Part shown: positions 47,164 through 56,330 of the stretch, one piece after another
Layout: each line of letters opens with the position of its first letter
Numbering within the stretch: position 1 is the stretch's first letter
Assembly (NCBI GenBank): GCA_039000515.1
Contig: JBCFYV010011135.1
Span: 11,172,776 to 11,236,775 of the forward strand
Direction: 5' to 3'
Source of the DNA: Timema cristinae
Taxonomy: Eukaryota > Arthropoda > Insecta > Phasmatodea > Timematidae
Length of the DNA: 64,000 bases
Program-made: the position numbers and the translations under genes
The notes under the pieces: generated by a model
Told to the model about the DNA's origin: nothing
Seen by the model: the letters and a program-made list of their open reading frames with translations, nothing else
Database searches by the model: none

Positions 47164-47572
47164 ACTGTCCCTACCAAAGATACTACGTCGACCAGGCTGG
47201 AACAGGAATATCTTCGATATACCACGGTGTTCCCTATCAACGCGGGCATGGGATAGGAAGTTTTTTCAGTGGTCTTTTCAAAAGCGTCGTACCGTTGCTG
47301 AGAAGCGGCGCTAAAGCCATCGGAAAACAGGCGCTTCATACGGGTATCGACGTGCTCTCGACGTTGCCAATCAAGGGCGTCCTTTCAAAGAGGCCCTACG
47401 GCAACGTGTCGGCGAGGCTGGAACAAACCTGAAACGCAAGGCTGAACAGAAGATCAACACGCTGATGACCGGCTCAGGCTATAAAGGGCGTCGTAAGAAG
47501 CAACGACGTCATTCTAAGGTCGTCACCCGACGTAAAAAGGTCAAGAAAGAAGCTAAAGATATTTTCAGTTGA
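47160..47572 (+). pseudogene. pVI-like minor virion protein, one frameshift
   Basis: The N-terminal part has GRGHGIGSFFSG-type sequence (residues ~30-40), followed by FKSVVPLLRSGAKAIGKQAL, an amphipathic helix, and then a strongly basic tail. This arrangement is that of adenovirus pVI and Polinton equivalents: an amphipathic membrane-active helix plus a basic region, processed by the viral protease. GGN/GIG-like motifs could be protease sites. A base is missing near 47359-47361; the tail (FKEAL, NLKRKAEQKI, SGYKGRRKKQRR and further Lys/Arg) continues in the second frame to TGA 47570-47572. The first frame alone stops at 47432. Confidence 0.75.
47480..47485 (+). promoter_or_regulatory. TATA-like box before the major capsid gene
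   Basis: TATAAA inside the pVI-like tail, 94 nt before the ATG at 47574. Spacing is longer than for the other genes. Confidence 0.4.
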
Positions 47573-47573
47573 G

Positions 47574-48884
47574 ATGTCGTTTCTACACCCCCAGTCCTGC
47601 GAGTGTGCCAGCAGTGAACTTGATCTCTTTTCCGTGCCACCCACTCAAACCAGTCTTGAAAGTGGGCAATGGCTCCAGTACAAACCTGTATCTTCCCTCA
47701 CCGATGATTCACCCATCGAATTTACCGTTACCGGACAAGGCGAGTTCTATATCGATCTTTCCCAGACTATGCTCTATCTCAGGGCGGCCATCATGAAACC
47801 CGACGGTGGCGCTTTCACAGAGGTGGATCAGATCGCCCCCGTCAACAATTGGCTGCATTCTCTATTCACACAGGTGGACGTGTTTTTAAACCAAAAACTA
47901 GTCTCACCGCCCAGCAACACGTATGCCTATAGGGCGTACATCGAGACGCTGCTCAATTACAACAGCGAAGCCAAAAGAACGCATTTGACTTGCGGTCTGT
48001 GGTTCGCAGACACCCCCGGAAACTTTGAGGAGTCTAACGCCAACAACAAGGGATTTGAGGCCCGTCGCAGTCTCACCACAAAAAGTAAGACGGTGGATCT
48101 TTTGGGGTATCTACACGGTGACGTGTTTAACCAAGAAAATACTTTTGAACGGCACCGAACTCAGAGTCAGGTTGGTCCGTTCCAGAGACGGGTTTAGTCT
48201 TATGTCGGTGCCCGAACTCCCTCACTTTAAGGTTCACATGTTGAAGCCGGCCTTCTAGTGCGGCGTGTCAAAGTAGCACCTTCTATACTGTTGGCACACG
48301 CCAAAGCGTTAAACGTCAGTCCCGCAAAGTATCCCATCACCCGTGTGGAAGTAAAAACACTCACTATTCCTACGGGCGTGCAAGGGAAATCGCTGGACAA
48401 CGTATTCACCGGCCAGTTACCCAAACGGTGCATCGTGGGATTTGTGTCGAACGCAGCTTTCAACGGAGACGCCACCAAGAACCCGTTCAACTTTCAAACC
48501 TACGGCATGAACCATTTATCGCTGTACGTGGACGGGGAACAAGTACCGTCGAAACCGTTACAGCCCGATTTTTCAAACGGACACTATGTCATGTCCTACC
48601 ACACGCTGTTTTCTGGAACGGGTATCCATTTCATGAACGAGGGTAGCGACATCACACGAGAAGCCTTCCCCAAGGGATATCATCTCATGGCTTTCGATCT
48701 CACGCCTAATCTCTCCGCCCACATGACATCGCATTGGAATTTGACGAGGCACGGTTCTCTGAGCATCGAAGTGAGCTTCACCCGAGCTCTCGTCGAAACC
48801 GTCAACTGTATCGTGTACGGGGAGTTTGCCAACATCATCACCATCGACAAGGACAGAAACGTAGTGACCGATTATGGAAGTTAA
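47574..48884 (+). pseudogene. Double jelly-roll major capsid protein, two frameshifts
   Basis: Hexon-like major capsid protein of about 436 residues, near the usual Polinton length. The start ATG follows the previous stop by one base (TGAGATG). The first jelly roll is open to about 48135 (SGQWLQYKPVSSL, PIEFTVTGQGEFYIDLSQTMLYLRA, APVNNWLHSLFTQVDVFLNQ, YAYRAYIETLLNY). An extra A in 48136-48139 shifts the frame; the short middle piece (LLNGTELRVRL, FKVHML) ends near 48246, where a missing G restores the first frame. The second jelly roll then runs 48250-48884 (LPKRCIVGFVSNAAFNGD, NPFNFQTYGMNHLSLYVDGEQ, GSLSIEVSFTRAL, VNCIVYGEFANIITI). The two breaks cancel, so only about 37 residues are garbled, but the first frame terminates at 48197. 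Confidence 0.92.
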
Positions 48885-48891
48885 TATAAAT
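48885..48891 (+). promoter_or_regulatory. TATA box of the 180-residue gene
   Basis: TATAAAT beginning directly after the capsid stop codon, 40 nt before the ATG at 48925. Confidence 0.6.
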
Positions 48892-48924
48892 GGCTTCCCG
48901 CCCCTTACCCCCTTCATTTAAGCC

Positions 48925-49467
48925 ATGGACGTCATTGTGGATTTCCAGAGCTTCATCGACGACGACAACGAGTTTATCGTCAAGGAACTGAGTGTTTTAT
49001 CTGTATGCGGCACATTACTTCAACATTGGGTGTTAAAACCTCCATACGCTATCGAAGAACTTTCCACCGATGCCAGAAAGAAAGCCGACTATATAGTCAA
49101 CAATCTGCACGGAATCACCTGGGATAGCGGTGATGTGGATTACAGCCTACTCGAATCCCTCATCTCCCGCGCCACAACGCGTGCAGAAACCGTCTACCTC
49201 AAGGGGTCGGAAAAGAAAAAGTTTCTAGCCAAATACACGTCTACACCCATCGTAGATCTGTACGACAGAGGTTGTTCGTCACTGAAAACACTTAAATTGG
49301 GCCGCACCATGTGCATGGCACATAGTTGTGTATGGAATTTCTGCTCTGCCTCTATCGCCTGGGGACTTCGAGACTGGATGATTGAAGATGGACACGCACA
49401 CCATAAGACGTGCGCTGAAAACAAGTCCGTGGTTCCGTTCTGTACGGTCGGGTGTTTTTCCTGCTGA
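48925..49467 (+). CDS. Conserved 180-residue Polinton protein (function unknown)
   Basis: Open frame with a good start context (GCCATGG). It begins MDVIVDFQSFI, then FIVKELSVLS, ITWDSGDVDY, VYLKGSEKKKFLAKY and VDLYDRGCSSLKTLK. A Cys/His-rich end (CMAHSCVWNFCSASIAWGLRDWM) follows. Proteins with this exact order (VIVD..F, VKGxEKK, CPSL, CxxH..C) are recurrent hypothetical proteins linked to such elements in invertebrates (recollection). The VIVDxQ start plus spaced acidic residues and a terminal C/H cluster hints at an RNase-H-fold nuclease or a metal-binding protein; that is inference. Its last 80 nt overlap the protease start in another frame. Confidence 0.7.
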   Translation: MDVIVDFQSFIDDDNEFIVKELSVLSVCGTLLQHWVLKPPYAIEELSTDARKKADYIVNNLHGITWDSGDVDYSLLESLISRATTRAETVYLKGSEKKKFLAKYTSTPIVDLYDRGCSSLKTLKLGRTMCMAHSCVWNFCSASIAWGLRDWMIEDGHAHHKTCAENKSVVPFCTVGCFSC

Positions 49468-49924
49468 TCAACTACCCGCAAGAATAGCGCGACCTGCCGC
49501 TCTAGTCATCAACACCGATCCAAACACCAAACCTGGGACGCATTGGGTCGCCATCTTTATCGACAAGGACGGCGTGGGAGAATACTTTGACAGTTATGGT
49601 TTTCCACCGCGTATAAAGTCACACCTGGCATTTATACGCAAAAATACTTGTCGCACGTCGCATAACACAATACAACTTCAAAGCATCGCCTCAGACGTTT
49701 GCGGCCAATACTGTCTCATGTACCTTCTATATCGCGCCCAGAACATTCCACTGAAAACTTTCCTCGCCCTATTCTCGCCCACCGATCGTGCAGGCAACGA
49801 CGCTAAAGTGGTGAGATATTACAATAGATTTTTCAAGACGCTAGGGTTCTGCCGCCCCGCGAGAGGGTGCGTCCAATCGGCGTGCGCCTATAAAAAGGGC
49901 GGCCCGGTGGTGTGCCGGTCATAA
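49388..49924 (+). CDS. Adenain-like cysteine protease (Polinton PRO)
   Basis: Maturation protease of the virion, C5/Ulp1 (CE-clan) type. 178 residues from the ATG at 49388. The triad is seen as H52 (GTHWVAIFID), D68 (YFDSYG) and C105 (VCGQYC), with LQS before it providing the oxyanion Gln region. N-terminal VFPADQLP and VINTDPNTKPGTHW are typical of this family. The C-terminus (RPARGCVQSACAYKKGG) is basic and Cys-containing. The frame is intact. It overlaps the preceding gene by 80 nt. Expected substrates are the pVI-like, pX-like and perhaps capsid proteins of this element. Confidence 0.93.
   Translation: MDTHTIRRALKTSPWFRSVRSGVFPADQLPARIARPAALVINTDPNTKPGTHWVAIFIDKDGVGEYFDSYGFPPRIKSHLAFIRKNTCRTSHNTIQLQSIASDVCGQYCLMYLLYRAQNIPLKTFLALFSPTDRAGNDAKVVRYYNRFFKTLGFCRPARGCVQSACAYKKGGPVVCRS
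49889..49896 (+). promoter_or_regulatory. TATA box of the last Polinton gene
   Basis: TATAAAAA within the end of the protease gene, 48 nt before the ATG at 49937. Confidence 0.6.
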
Positions 49925-49936
49925 CCACCGAACATC

Positions 49937-50653
49937 ATGGAAGGTCAAGACGTTTGCGCAAAGCCTGCGAAACCACTCGCCGTCACCGGTATTTTCAACA
50001 CATTGTTCCCGCTGGACGGAGTCGACGCCAAGCGAGTCATCGTCGGCATGAGCGTCAAGAACGACTTTACGCCCTATGTCCAACTAGAAAAATGCGGCGG
50101 GAACTGCGCCGTGTTTAACCGTACAGAGTGGCAAGAACTGAGCACCTACAAGTCGGTCATATCAAAGTTTTTCAACAACACGCAACCTCCTCAGAAGATT
50201 AGTCTGACTAATCATGAAATCTCTCTGAGACGCATGTGCGGTGACCGTATGGTCGTCATCAGCGAGAAACAAGACGCCGGACTCAAACGGGTCGCCTATC
50301 TAGCACCTAGCTGGGCGCGTCTCTGTGACGTGTGGGACCTCATCGACGTCGCCGTCGACCGAAGGGACATGTGGTCGACACCCGTCGCACGCTATTGCAA
50401 CAATCTGATCGACACACTCGTCGTAGATGTGTGCGACGAATCGGCGGATGTCGTCGACCTAGAACAACCTACGGTGGAAACGCACATCAGAAACCTGGAT
50501 CTCCTCAGTGCTACCTACTATACGCGTCAAGTCGTCGGTTTGGACTATTACATGCTGGATTGTGAACTGAAAACAATTTTACTAACGCATCTAAGAGACA
50601 CTGTAGAAAAACGTATAAACGAATATATGCGTCATTCCTGTAAAAATGTATAA
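49937..50653 (+). CDS. PC4-like Polinton protein, 238 residues (tentative)
   Basis: The N-terminal half has a VIVGMSVKNDFTPYVQLEK strand pair, then CAVFNRTEWQELSTYKSVISKFF, ISLTNHEISLRRM and MVVISEK, then a helix (APSWARLCDVWDLIDVA). Strand-strand followed by FxxxEWxxL and a helix is the pattern of PC4/p15-type single-stranded-DNA-binding domains, and similar proteins are found in other Polinton-type elements (recollection). The C-terminal half is acidic-helical and unrecognised. It could coat ssDNA during protein-primed replication or regulate late transcription; both are inference. It is the last gene, open, and followed at once by AATAAATAAA (50653), a polyadenylation signal. Confidence 0.6.
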   Translation: MEGQDVCAKPAKPLAVTGIFNTLFPLDGVDAKRVIVGMSVKNDFTPYVQLEKCGGNCAVFNRTEWQELSTYKSVISKFFNNTQPPQKISLTNHEISLRRMCGDRMVVISEKQDAGLKRVAYLAPSWARLCDVWDLIDVAVDRRDMWSTPVARYCNNLIDTLVVDVCDESADVVDLEQPTVETHIRNLDLLSATYYTRQVVGLDYYMLDCELKTILLTHLRDTVEKRINEYMRHSCKNV

Positions 50654-50662
50654 TAAATAAAT
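50653..50662 (+). terminator. Polyadenylation signal of the rightmost gene
   Basis: AATAAATAAA, overlapping the TAA stop region of the 238-residue gene. Confidence 0.6.
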
Positions 50663-50679
50663 GTATACTTTATAATATC

Positions 50680-51069
50680 CGTGTTTTATTAGACGCTACC
50701 ACCAGGGAACAGAGCTTGAACCGGGGTTACCCCCGCGGGAAAAGAAAATGGTCTATAGTTTTTTTTTTCATATGTACAACGACGGGGAGCGAGGGTTCCC
50801 TTGGGCGTCACATGTTATCGGGGAACAAGAATGGCGATAACAACTCAAAAGTGTATAATTCCCGTGTTTTAAACCCTCTCGATCATCGATAATCCATCAC
50901 CAATTATTAATTCTCGAAAATCGATTCGGGGGGGAGGGGGGACACGTACTATAATAATCCCTTCCTACAGAAAATGGTCTATATTAACCTTACTAAGGAA
51001 GAACGGACTATATGTTCACGATGTTTACAATGCCGGGGAGTGAGTACAAACTTGTTCAAGGTCATAAGG
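50680..51069 (-). repeat. Subterminal degenerate copies of the terminal-repeat modules
   Basis: 50855-51045 repeats, with differences, the modules of the right terminal repeat (CCGTGTTTTAAACCCTCTCG, ATTCTCGAAAATCGATTCGG, CAGAAAATGGTCTATA, GGACTATATGTTCACGATG). 50790-50850 holds a still older copy (GAGCGAGGGTTCCC, GGCGATAACAAC). There is no coding sequence. Confidence 0.7.
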
Positions 51070-51405
51070 TGGTCAACGGTTTTCGTATGAAGGAATATCC
51101 GTGTTTTAAACCCTCTCGATAATCGATCACCAATCATCAATTTTCGAAAATCGATTCGGGGGGAGGGGGGACACTAATATCCGTGTTTTAAACCCTCTCG
51201 ATCACCAATTATCCATTCTCAAAAATCGATTCGGGGGGACACGTACTATCCCTTCATACAGAAAATGGTCTATACTCAGATATCACCCTTCATACACAAA
51301 TACGGACTATATGTTAACGATGTTTACAAATTCCTCAAATGTTAGCAATAACAACGCGTCACTAATATAGCCTGAGGGCTGTGGCGAGGGGTCCCGCACA
51401 CTACT
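51070..51405 (-). repeat. Polinton right terminal inverted repeat
   Basis: 336 bp, mirror copy of 37302-37636, ending TCCCGCACACTACT and followed by the duplication GATGTG. Confidence 0.95.
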
Positions 51406-52035
51406 GATGTGGTATCGAAAGAAAAGTATCGATACTGTACTCATTAAAAGTATGGCAAGAAAAATATCGATAATGTACTAGTATCGAAAGAAAAGTATCG
51501 ATAACACTAAGTATCGGTATCGAAACGCAAATAAACATTTATATTTCATCTGCTTGGGGAGTCCTTGAGTTGACTGGTTTAATTGGGTTCTACAAAATCT
51601 TATTTTGTTTAGTTTGTGATGACCATTCTCATTGATAAAGGAAGGGGTAGTAAGACTGGTCACTATTCACCCCTTCTCTAGATCAGGCATCAGGCTGTAT
51701 TGATAAACAAAGATAAAAGAACAGCTATGAATTGTGATGAGCTAAAAGAAATAGAATTCTAGAGTTTCTTGTTGCTTTGTGTACAGAAAATGAGTTATAA
51801 TTGATAAACAGTGTCATTTGTTCTTCCTCCACAGTCCACCCTTGTATAACATTTAATCCCAGCATGAGGGGAAGTGACAAAAAAAAATGTTTCTTTCAAT
51901 ACCTATCCTATACCGGAGTGTGAGTAATAATATCAGTGAAAGTATCGGGAAAAAAGTATCAAGCTATAAAATTACTAGTATCGAAAGGAAACTATCGATA
52001 TTAGTAAAGTATCGAAACATTTTTTCACATCACTA

Positions 52036-52043
52036 AGTGTTAG
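52036..52043. repeat. 8-bp target duplication of the hAT element (right copy)
   Basis: AGTGTTAG, identical to 37284-37291. Confidence 0.8.
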
Positions 52044-53335
52044 TCTTAAATGTTCTCACTGTCTAACTGTTAAGGCCTCACCCTACATATGCATTTCATG
52101 TTATTACGAGTATTATAGTTCTCATTTTATAATACATATAATTGCCTATTCTGTTTGTTTTTTCCTATTTAATTAATAAGACATTTAGAGCACCTATATT
52201 GGCTTTGAGCTATCTCTTTTTCCTACGTTACGGATTTCACGCTGAAATATAAAATTCCAGTTTATTAGAAACTATAATTAGTGACATACGTGCTAGCAGT
52301 AGGTTGGGAAACCTATAAATTGTTAATTAGCTTCCAATGAGCGTAAATCTGACGAAGAACAAAAGGAGAAGTGGCAGACATCTTGGAATGTAACGGCTAA
52401 TTTGATTTTAAAAAATCCCTCTTGACATAGTGTGAAGTATAACTAAGCTTTCCAAATTATAAAACACATTTTACGTGGAAATATAGCCCATTTCAATACC
52501 GAAAATCTATAAAAGTATTTAGAGATTAACAGCATGTGACAAGTTTCGGTGATTGAATGGTCTAAAGAAGGGGTTTCCAAAATTTGTATACTGAATGAAC
52601 ACTTGAATTAGAAAAAATAAGTGATAGAGCCCTCATTAATAGCTTATACACTAATATTATGAACATTCAATAAGGAAAGTTATATTTTACAAGCATAAAT
52701 TGTAATGATATGGAATTATATATCCCAATAATTTATTATTCGCATTTGTATTTAAAATCACGACATTATAAATTAGAGTAGTTAGTAAGATTTATTTGTT
52801 TTAAGTTGTTAAGTTGCAAGGTATGGCGACATGTTCCTACGTCTCTGTTTAAAAAGAAAATGAAGTTTGATCAACAGAGATGCACATGGATGAGCGAACC
52901 TCTTTTTTCAAGGAAGCTTCGAGAAGAAATTGTCGCTTGATATACCCCTTCAGGGTGCGCAACATCTCACTTTCTTCCTGACAAGGAGCCGATTAGGTAA
53001 AGTCTACGTAAATGGGATGTTTTTACTGGAACCTAAATCCCGCAAATCGGGAATTGTAATGTGTATGATGTAATAGTCGGGCATTTAAATTAAAGTCAAA
53101 AACGTGTGAAATATCGAGCAAAAACTGTTTATCTACATAAAATAAAACTATAAACTACCAAGACTTTTAATTTTTTTAAATAAGACATCACCCCTTTTTA
53201 ATTATTATAAATACAGGATAACAAACTTGGACCCAATTTAATCATGATAATGAATGTCACCCTAATGGTGGCGAATATACATTAACATATCACACTAAAT
53301 TTTTTAAACTTTACAAATATATAAATAATAATAAT
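52044..53335. other. Unassigned AT-rich spacer
   Basis: No gene, RNA or recognised repeat in about 1.3 kb; a (AAT)n start near 53325 belongs to the next SINE. Confidence 0.3.
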
Positions 53336-53587
53336 AATATTTAGCACCACGTCTTACTACCCGTTTGGGTTATACGCTTTAAGTACTAATTACACTAATG
53401 GATTAGGAATTGGAAAGGTTTTTAATTAGAGGAAGTGAACCCGCATTTGCGTGGAGGGCGAGTGGAAACCATTTAGGAAAAACCACTCCCAGTTCACCCG
53501 ACCGAGATCCGAACCTCGATCTCCCCGTCCTCAGCAGTCGAGCTCAACACGACAAGCGCGTTAGCCAACTACGCCACCGAGGCGGGT
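53336..53587 (-). repeat. SINE family B, full-length
   Basis: Minus strand: head CCTCGGTGGCGTAGTTGGC, B-box-like GGTTCGGATCTCGG, body and shared tail. The + frame 53410-53598 is SINE. Confidence 0.75.
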
Positions 53588-53804
53588 CAAATGTATAAAA
53601 CAAACAAAAAACTTCACATGTTCTGCCTGCACCTTTGGCAAATGTTCTTTATTCAGATTTTTTTTAAATGCAATCTTTATTACTGATGCTATTTTATAGT
53701 ATAAAAAATCAAAAAGACTATTCTATAATAGCCTCACGGACTCTGAGATAGCTATGACATAACCCAGCGGCTCCATGGAACACAGTTTGAAAAACTCTGG
53801 TTTA

Positions 53805-54020
53805 AAGCGTCACTCTCGCAATAGACTGGACTGTCAATGAACAAGAAATCCAAATTTGAATCTCATTCTGGTGTACTGAAGATGTTTTTACAAAATTGTT
53901 TTTAACTTAAATGCAGGTCCATTTCCTCTAAATTCAGCCTTTCTAATCCCTAACATATTAACATAATTAGTTCCTATTCGTATAGAACGAACTTGTAGTG
54001 AGACAGGGTGCAAAAAATAT
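53805..54020 (+). repeat. SINE family C, partial
   Basis: Block CACTCTCGCAATAGACTGG, body, and a decayed shared tail (TATAGAACGAACTTGTAG). Confidence 0.5.
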
Positions 54021-54165
54021 GTGAGTAGGCTGCATTTAATAAAATAATATATTATGAATTATATTTCCCAAATCCCGAGACCCAGCGCAATCGTTCAATA
54101 TACACCAATTTCACTCACAGTGTCAATAATTATACAAATTGTTTGTACAAGGTATTTAATTCATT

Positions 54166-54450
54166 CAAGAGGCCAGGAGTCGCGATAGTGACTCCATACT
54201 CGAACATAAGATCAGCCCTTTCACAGGTGACCTAGCTTGGCGTTTCTGTCAAGGTGGATATCTTGCGTCGGGCAACACAACCAATCACCTGTAGTATTCT
54301 GCAGGCTCATTTCATAGGTATATAATTTCATTCGCGAGGTTAAGAGTCATTACAATGACTCGGTACTCAAACAACAAATCAGCCTTTTCGCAGACAACCT
54401 AGCTTGGAGTAACTGTCAAGATAGATGTTCTGAGTCGGGCAACAGCCGAA
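54166..54450 (+). repeat. Two tandem copies of a ~165-bp unit
   Basis: 54166-54286 and 54331-54450 share, among others, GAGT, ACTC..AACA..AATCAGCC, ACCTAGCTTGG and GAGTCGGGCAACA-type blocks at about 80% identity. Confidence 0.6.
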
Positions 54451-54769
54451 CGGCGAATTATATTTTACATTGTCTATTGCGTGCTTGTTTTGTCGTTAAT
54501 TATCTATTATGGTGCCTAGATCAAATATTTTTAACGCCTATTTTTAAATATTTTTGTTACCTATGAATCAGCACCCTCAGTTCATAATCGTGTTTGACGG
54601 GTCGGTTAGTTACTTAAACAGCTGTTGAAAATAACCATTTCTTACGATGTAGAAAGTTAACTGCTGTACAATTAATTTTACATGAATACCGAAGCTTGGG
54701 TGATCAAAATGATCTTTATTTATAGAAGCAAGGATCATATTCTTTTAATTTGACATTTGTCATTATACA
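54451..54769. other. Unassigned spacer
   Basis: Nothing recognised. Confidence 0.3.
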
Positions 54770-54925
54770 AACGGCGGCATAAAACCGCTCCCAATGGCGA
54801 CTCTGCCTTGAACTGTGAGTGAATAATTATCCCGAATATTGCACGAATCCTGGATAGCAAAGTGGTAGAGCATTGGTTTGTTAATCCAAGGGTTCCGGGT
54901 TTAACTCCCGTTTTCAGGTGTCATT
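54770..54925 (+). repeat. SINE family D with Asn-tRNA-like head
   Basis: 54846-54917 folds roughly as a tRNA. The A-box region is GTGGTAGAGCATTGG, the anticodon-like loop TTGTTAAT (GTT, Asn), and the B-box-like CCGGGTTTAACTCCCG. The D-stem and acceptor stem are damaged and the family body precedes it, so this is a SINE head and not a working tRNA gene. Confidence 0.55.
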
Positions 54926-55014
54926 TTTCAAATCTACGAACATATCTTATAATCATAAGTTTGTTTTATCGTATGACATTACTAACTGGGAGGGACATGA
55001 CATCCAGTTCATTC

Positions 55015-55312
55015 CTCTGTATGTAGACTATCAGCTGCTCTGGTGTCACAGAATGTTACCCAGGGTGCACCATAGGAGGTTGTCTACACGTCACACCCAC
55101 AACGAGATGATGTGATAATAGTGAAAATAGAGTTGTGGATCAGTGGGAACCTTAAACCTAACTTAAGCCTAATTAACCACACCCTTGTGACCATTGGGAT
55201 AGTTTTCCTTAAGAGAAAAAAACCCAAGGCACCAGCTGGAAATCAAATCCGGGACCTTTAGGTCCGTAACTAGGTGCACTGACCACTACATCATGGGGCC
55301 ACCAGCAAGCTA
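55015..55312 (-). repeat. tRNA-derived SINE family E, full-length
   Basis: Minus strand: the tRNA-like head has TGATGTAGTGGTCAGTGC and B-box-like CCCGGATTTGATTTCC. The body matches 4010-4265 on the same strand. Confidence 0.6.
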
Positions 55313-55939
55313 TAATCATAAATAATGTCATGTGAAAAAAATAATCTACATTAATAATATGAACAGTTAGTCTGTCTGTCTGTCATGAGCGTCGTGTGAT
55401 ATCTACCGCACATAGAGGGCTGAAATTTTAAAATTAGTAGCCTTTGTGCACAAACATGTGGACCTGAAAGCTGGAATTTTTAATTTTTGGCTAGATTTTT
55501 TCTAATTTTATTACCAACTTGGTTGGAAGACATAAAATGATTATTTTTTTTTTCTCTCTGTTTGAGGTACTTCTGTTAGTATCAACTAATAATAAGATAA
55601 TTTCCTAATTAAAGTATTAATTCATTTTATCGTGCTTATTAATAACACTTTATATTAAATTAAATCAATTCATATACACCCCATCTAACATAGGGGTGGT
55701 GGTAAATGACATCTAGCAAAAGGTACAAGATTTACCCTCATGTATCCATCCACCAAACCATATGATCTACGAGACCATTTAATGATTAGCTGTCACGTTT
55801 GGCGATCAAATCTTTCACCGCCGACCATTTGTACTTAATTATGTTTATATTCTAAGTTTTAACCATTTTTCATCGTCTGCTAGCTGTCGGTTACCATTAC
55901 TCCTATGGCAAGTGGACTCTATATATCAAAACACGTTAG
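55313..55939. other. Unassigned spacer
   Basis: Nothing recognised; a short (CTGT)n run at 55372. Confidence 0.3.
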
Positions 55940-56330
55940 ATAAAATCGAAAATAACAATGGCCAAGGGTGCTTTCAGCAAGAAGAGGTTGATACCGACTA
56001 AAAAACATGACGCGGAGAATCAGAAACTAGTGAAGTGTAATATATGGAGCAAACGCTTAATTTAGGACTGAGACATAACCCTGAGGCTGAATGAGAATAA
56101 ATATTTGGAAAACCTTAAGATATGATTCTGGAGGAGAATATGTAGTGTTGTGTAGTGTTGGCAGGTAAGGTGTCTAAAAGATGTTCTTAGAGGAATCAAT
56201 GAACTTATAACTTTTCTGAATGTTATGTTATAGAAGGCGAGGTAGAGGAAAGTAGGGGTGAAGAAGAGCACGAATAAAACTGAAGAATGACCTCAAACAA
56301 GGAAATAAGATATTAAGTTGTGTATCTAAT
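55940..56330 (+). pseudogene. LINE C-terminal remnant
   Basis: Begins AKGAFSKKRL and follows the post-RT region seen at 30960-31375 with many stops. Strongly decayed. Confidence 0.5.

Larger units (their letters stand above)
37302..51405 (+). mobile_element. Polinton/Maverick (adintovirus-like) element, complete
   Basis: The element is 14,104 bp, bounded by terminal inverted repeats starting AGTAGTGTGCGGGA and by the 6-bp duplication GATGTG (37296-37301 and 51406-51411). Six-base duplications and 5'-AG tips are Polinton hallmarks. It carries the full signature set: protein-primed PolB, DDE integrase, adenain-type protease, packaging ATPase, double jelly-roll major capsid and penton-like minor capsid. 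All genes lie on one strand. Inner sequence is clearly GC-richer than the host flanks. Eight single-base frame breaks affect five genes. Confidence 0.97.
37292..52035 (+). mobile_element. Non-autonomous hAT-type element split by the Polinton
   Basis: The tips are TATAGATGTG (37292-37301) and CACATCACTA (52026-52035), imperfect inverted repeats, flanked by AGTGTTAG on both sides. Without the Polinton and the extra GATGTG the element is about 634 bp. The interior (51412-52035) matches 13932-14650. No transposase; copies rely on an autonomous hAT elsewhere (family knowledge). Confidence 0.75.

Noticed and set aside
37302..51405. Exogenous bacteriophage or bacterial contamination
   Set aside because: The element has introns, TATA boxes and clean insertion duplications in a host transposon.
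54846..54917. Functional tRNA-Asn gene
   Set aside because: D-stem and acceptor stem are mispaired and it is attached to the body of a dispersed SINE family.
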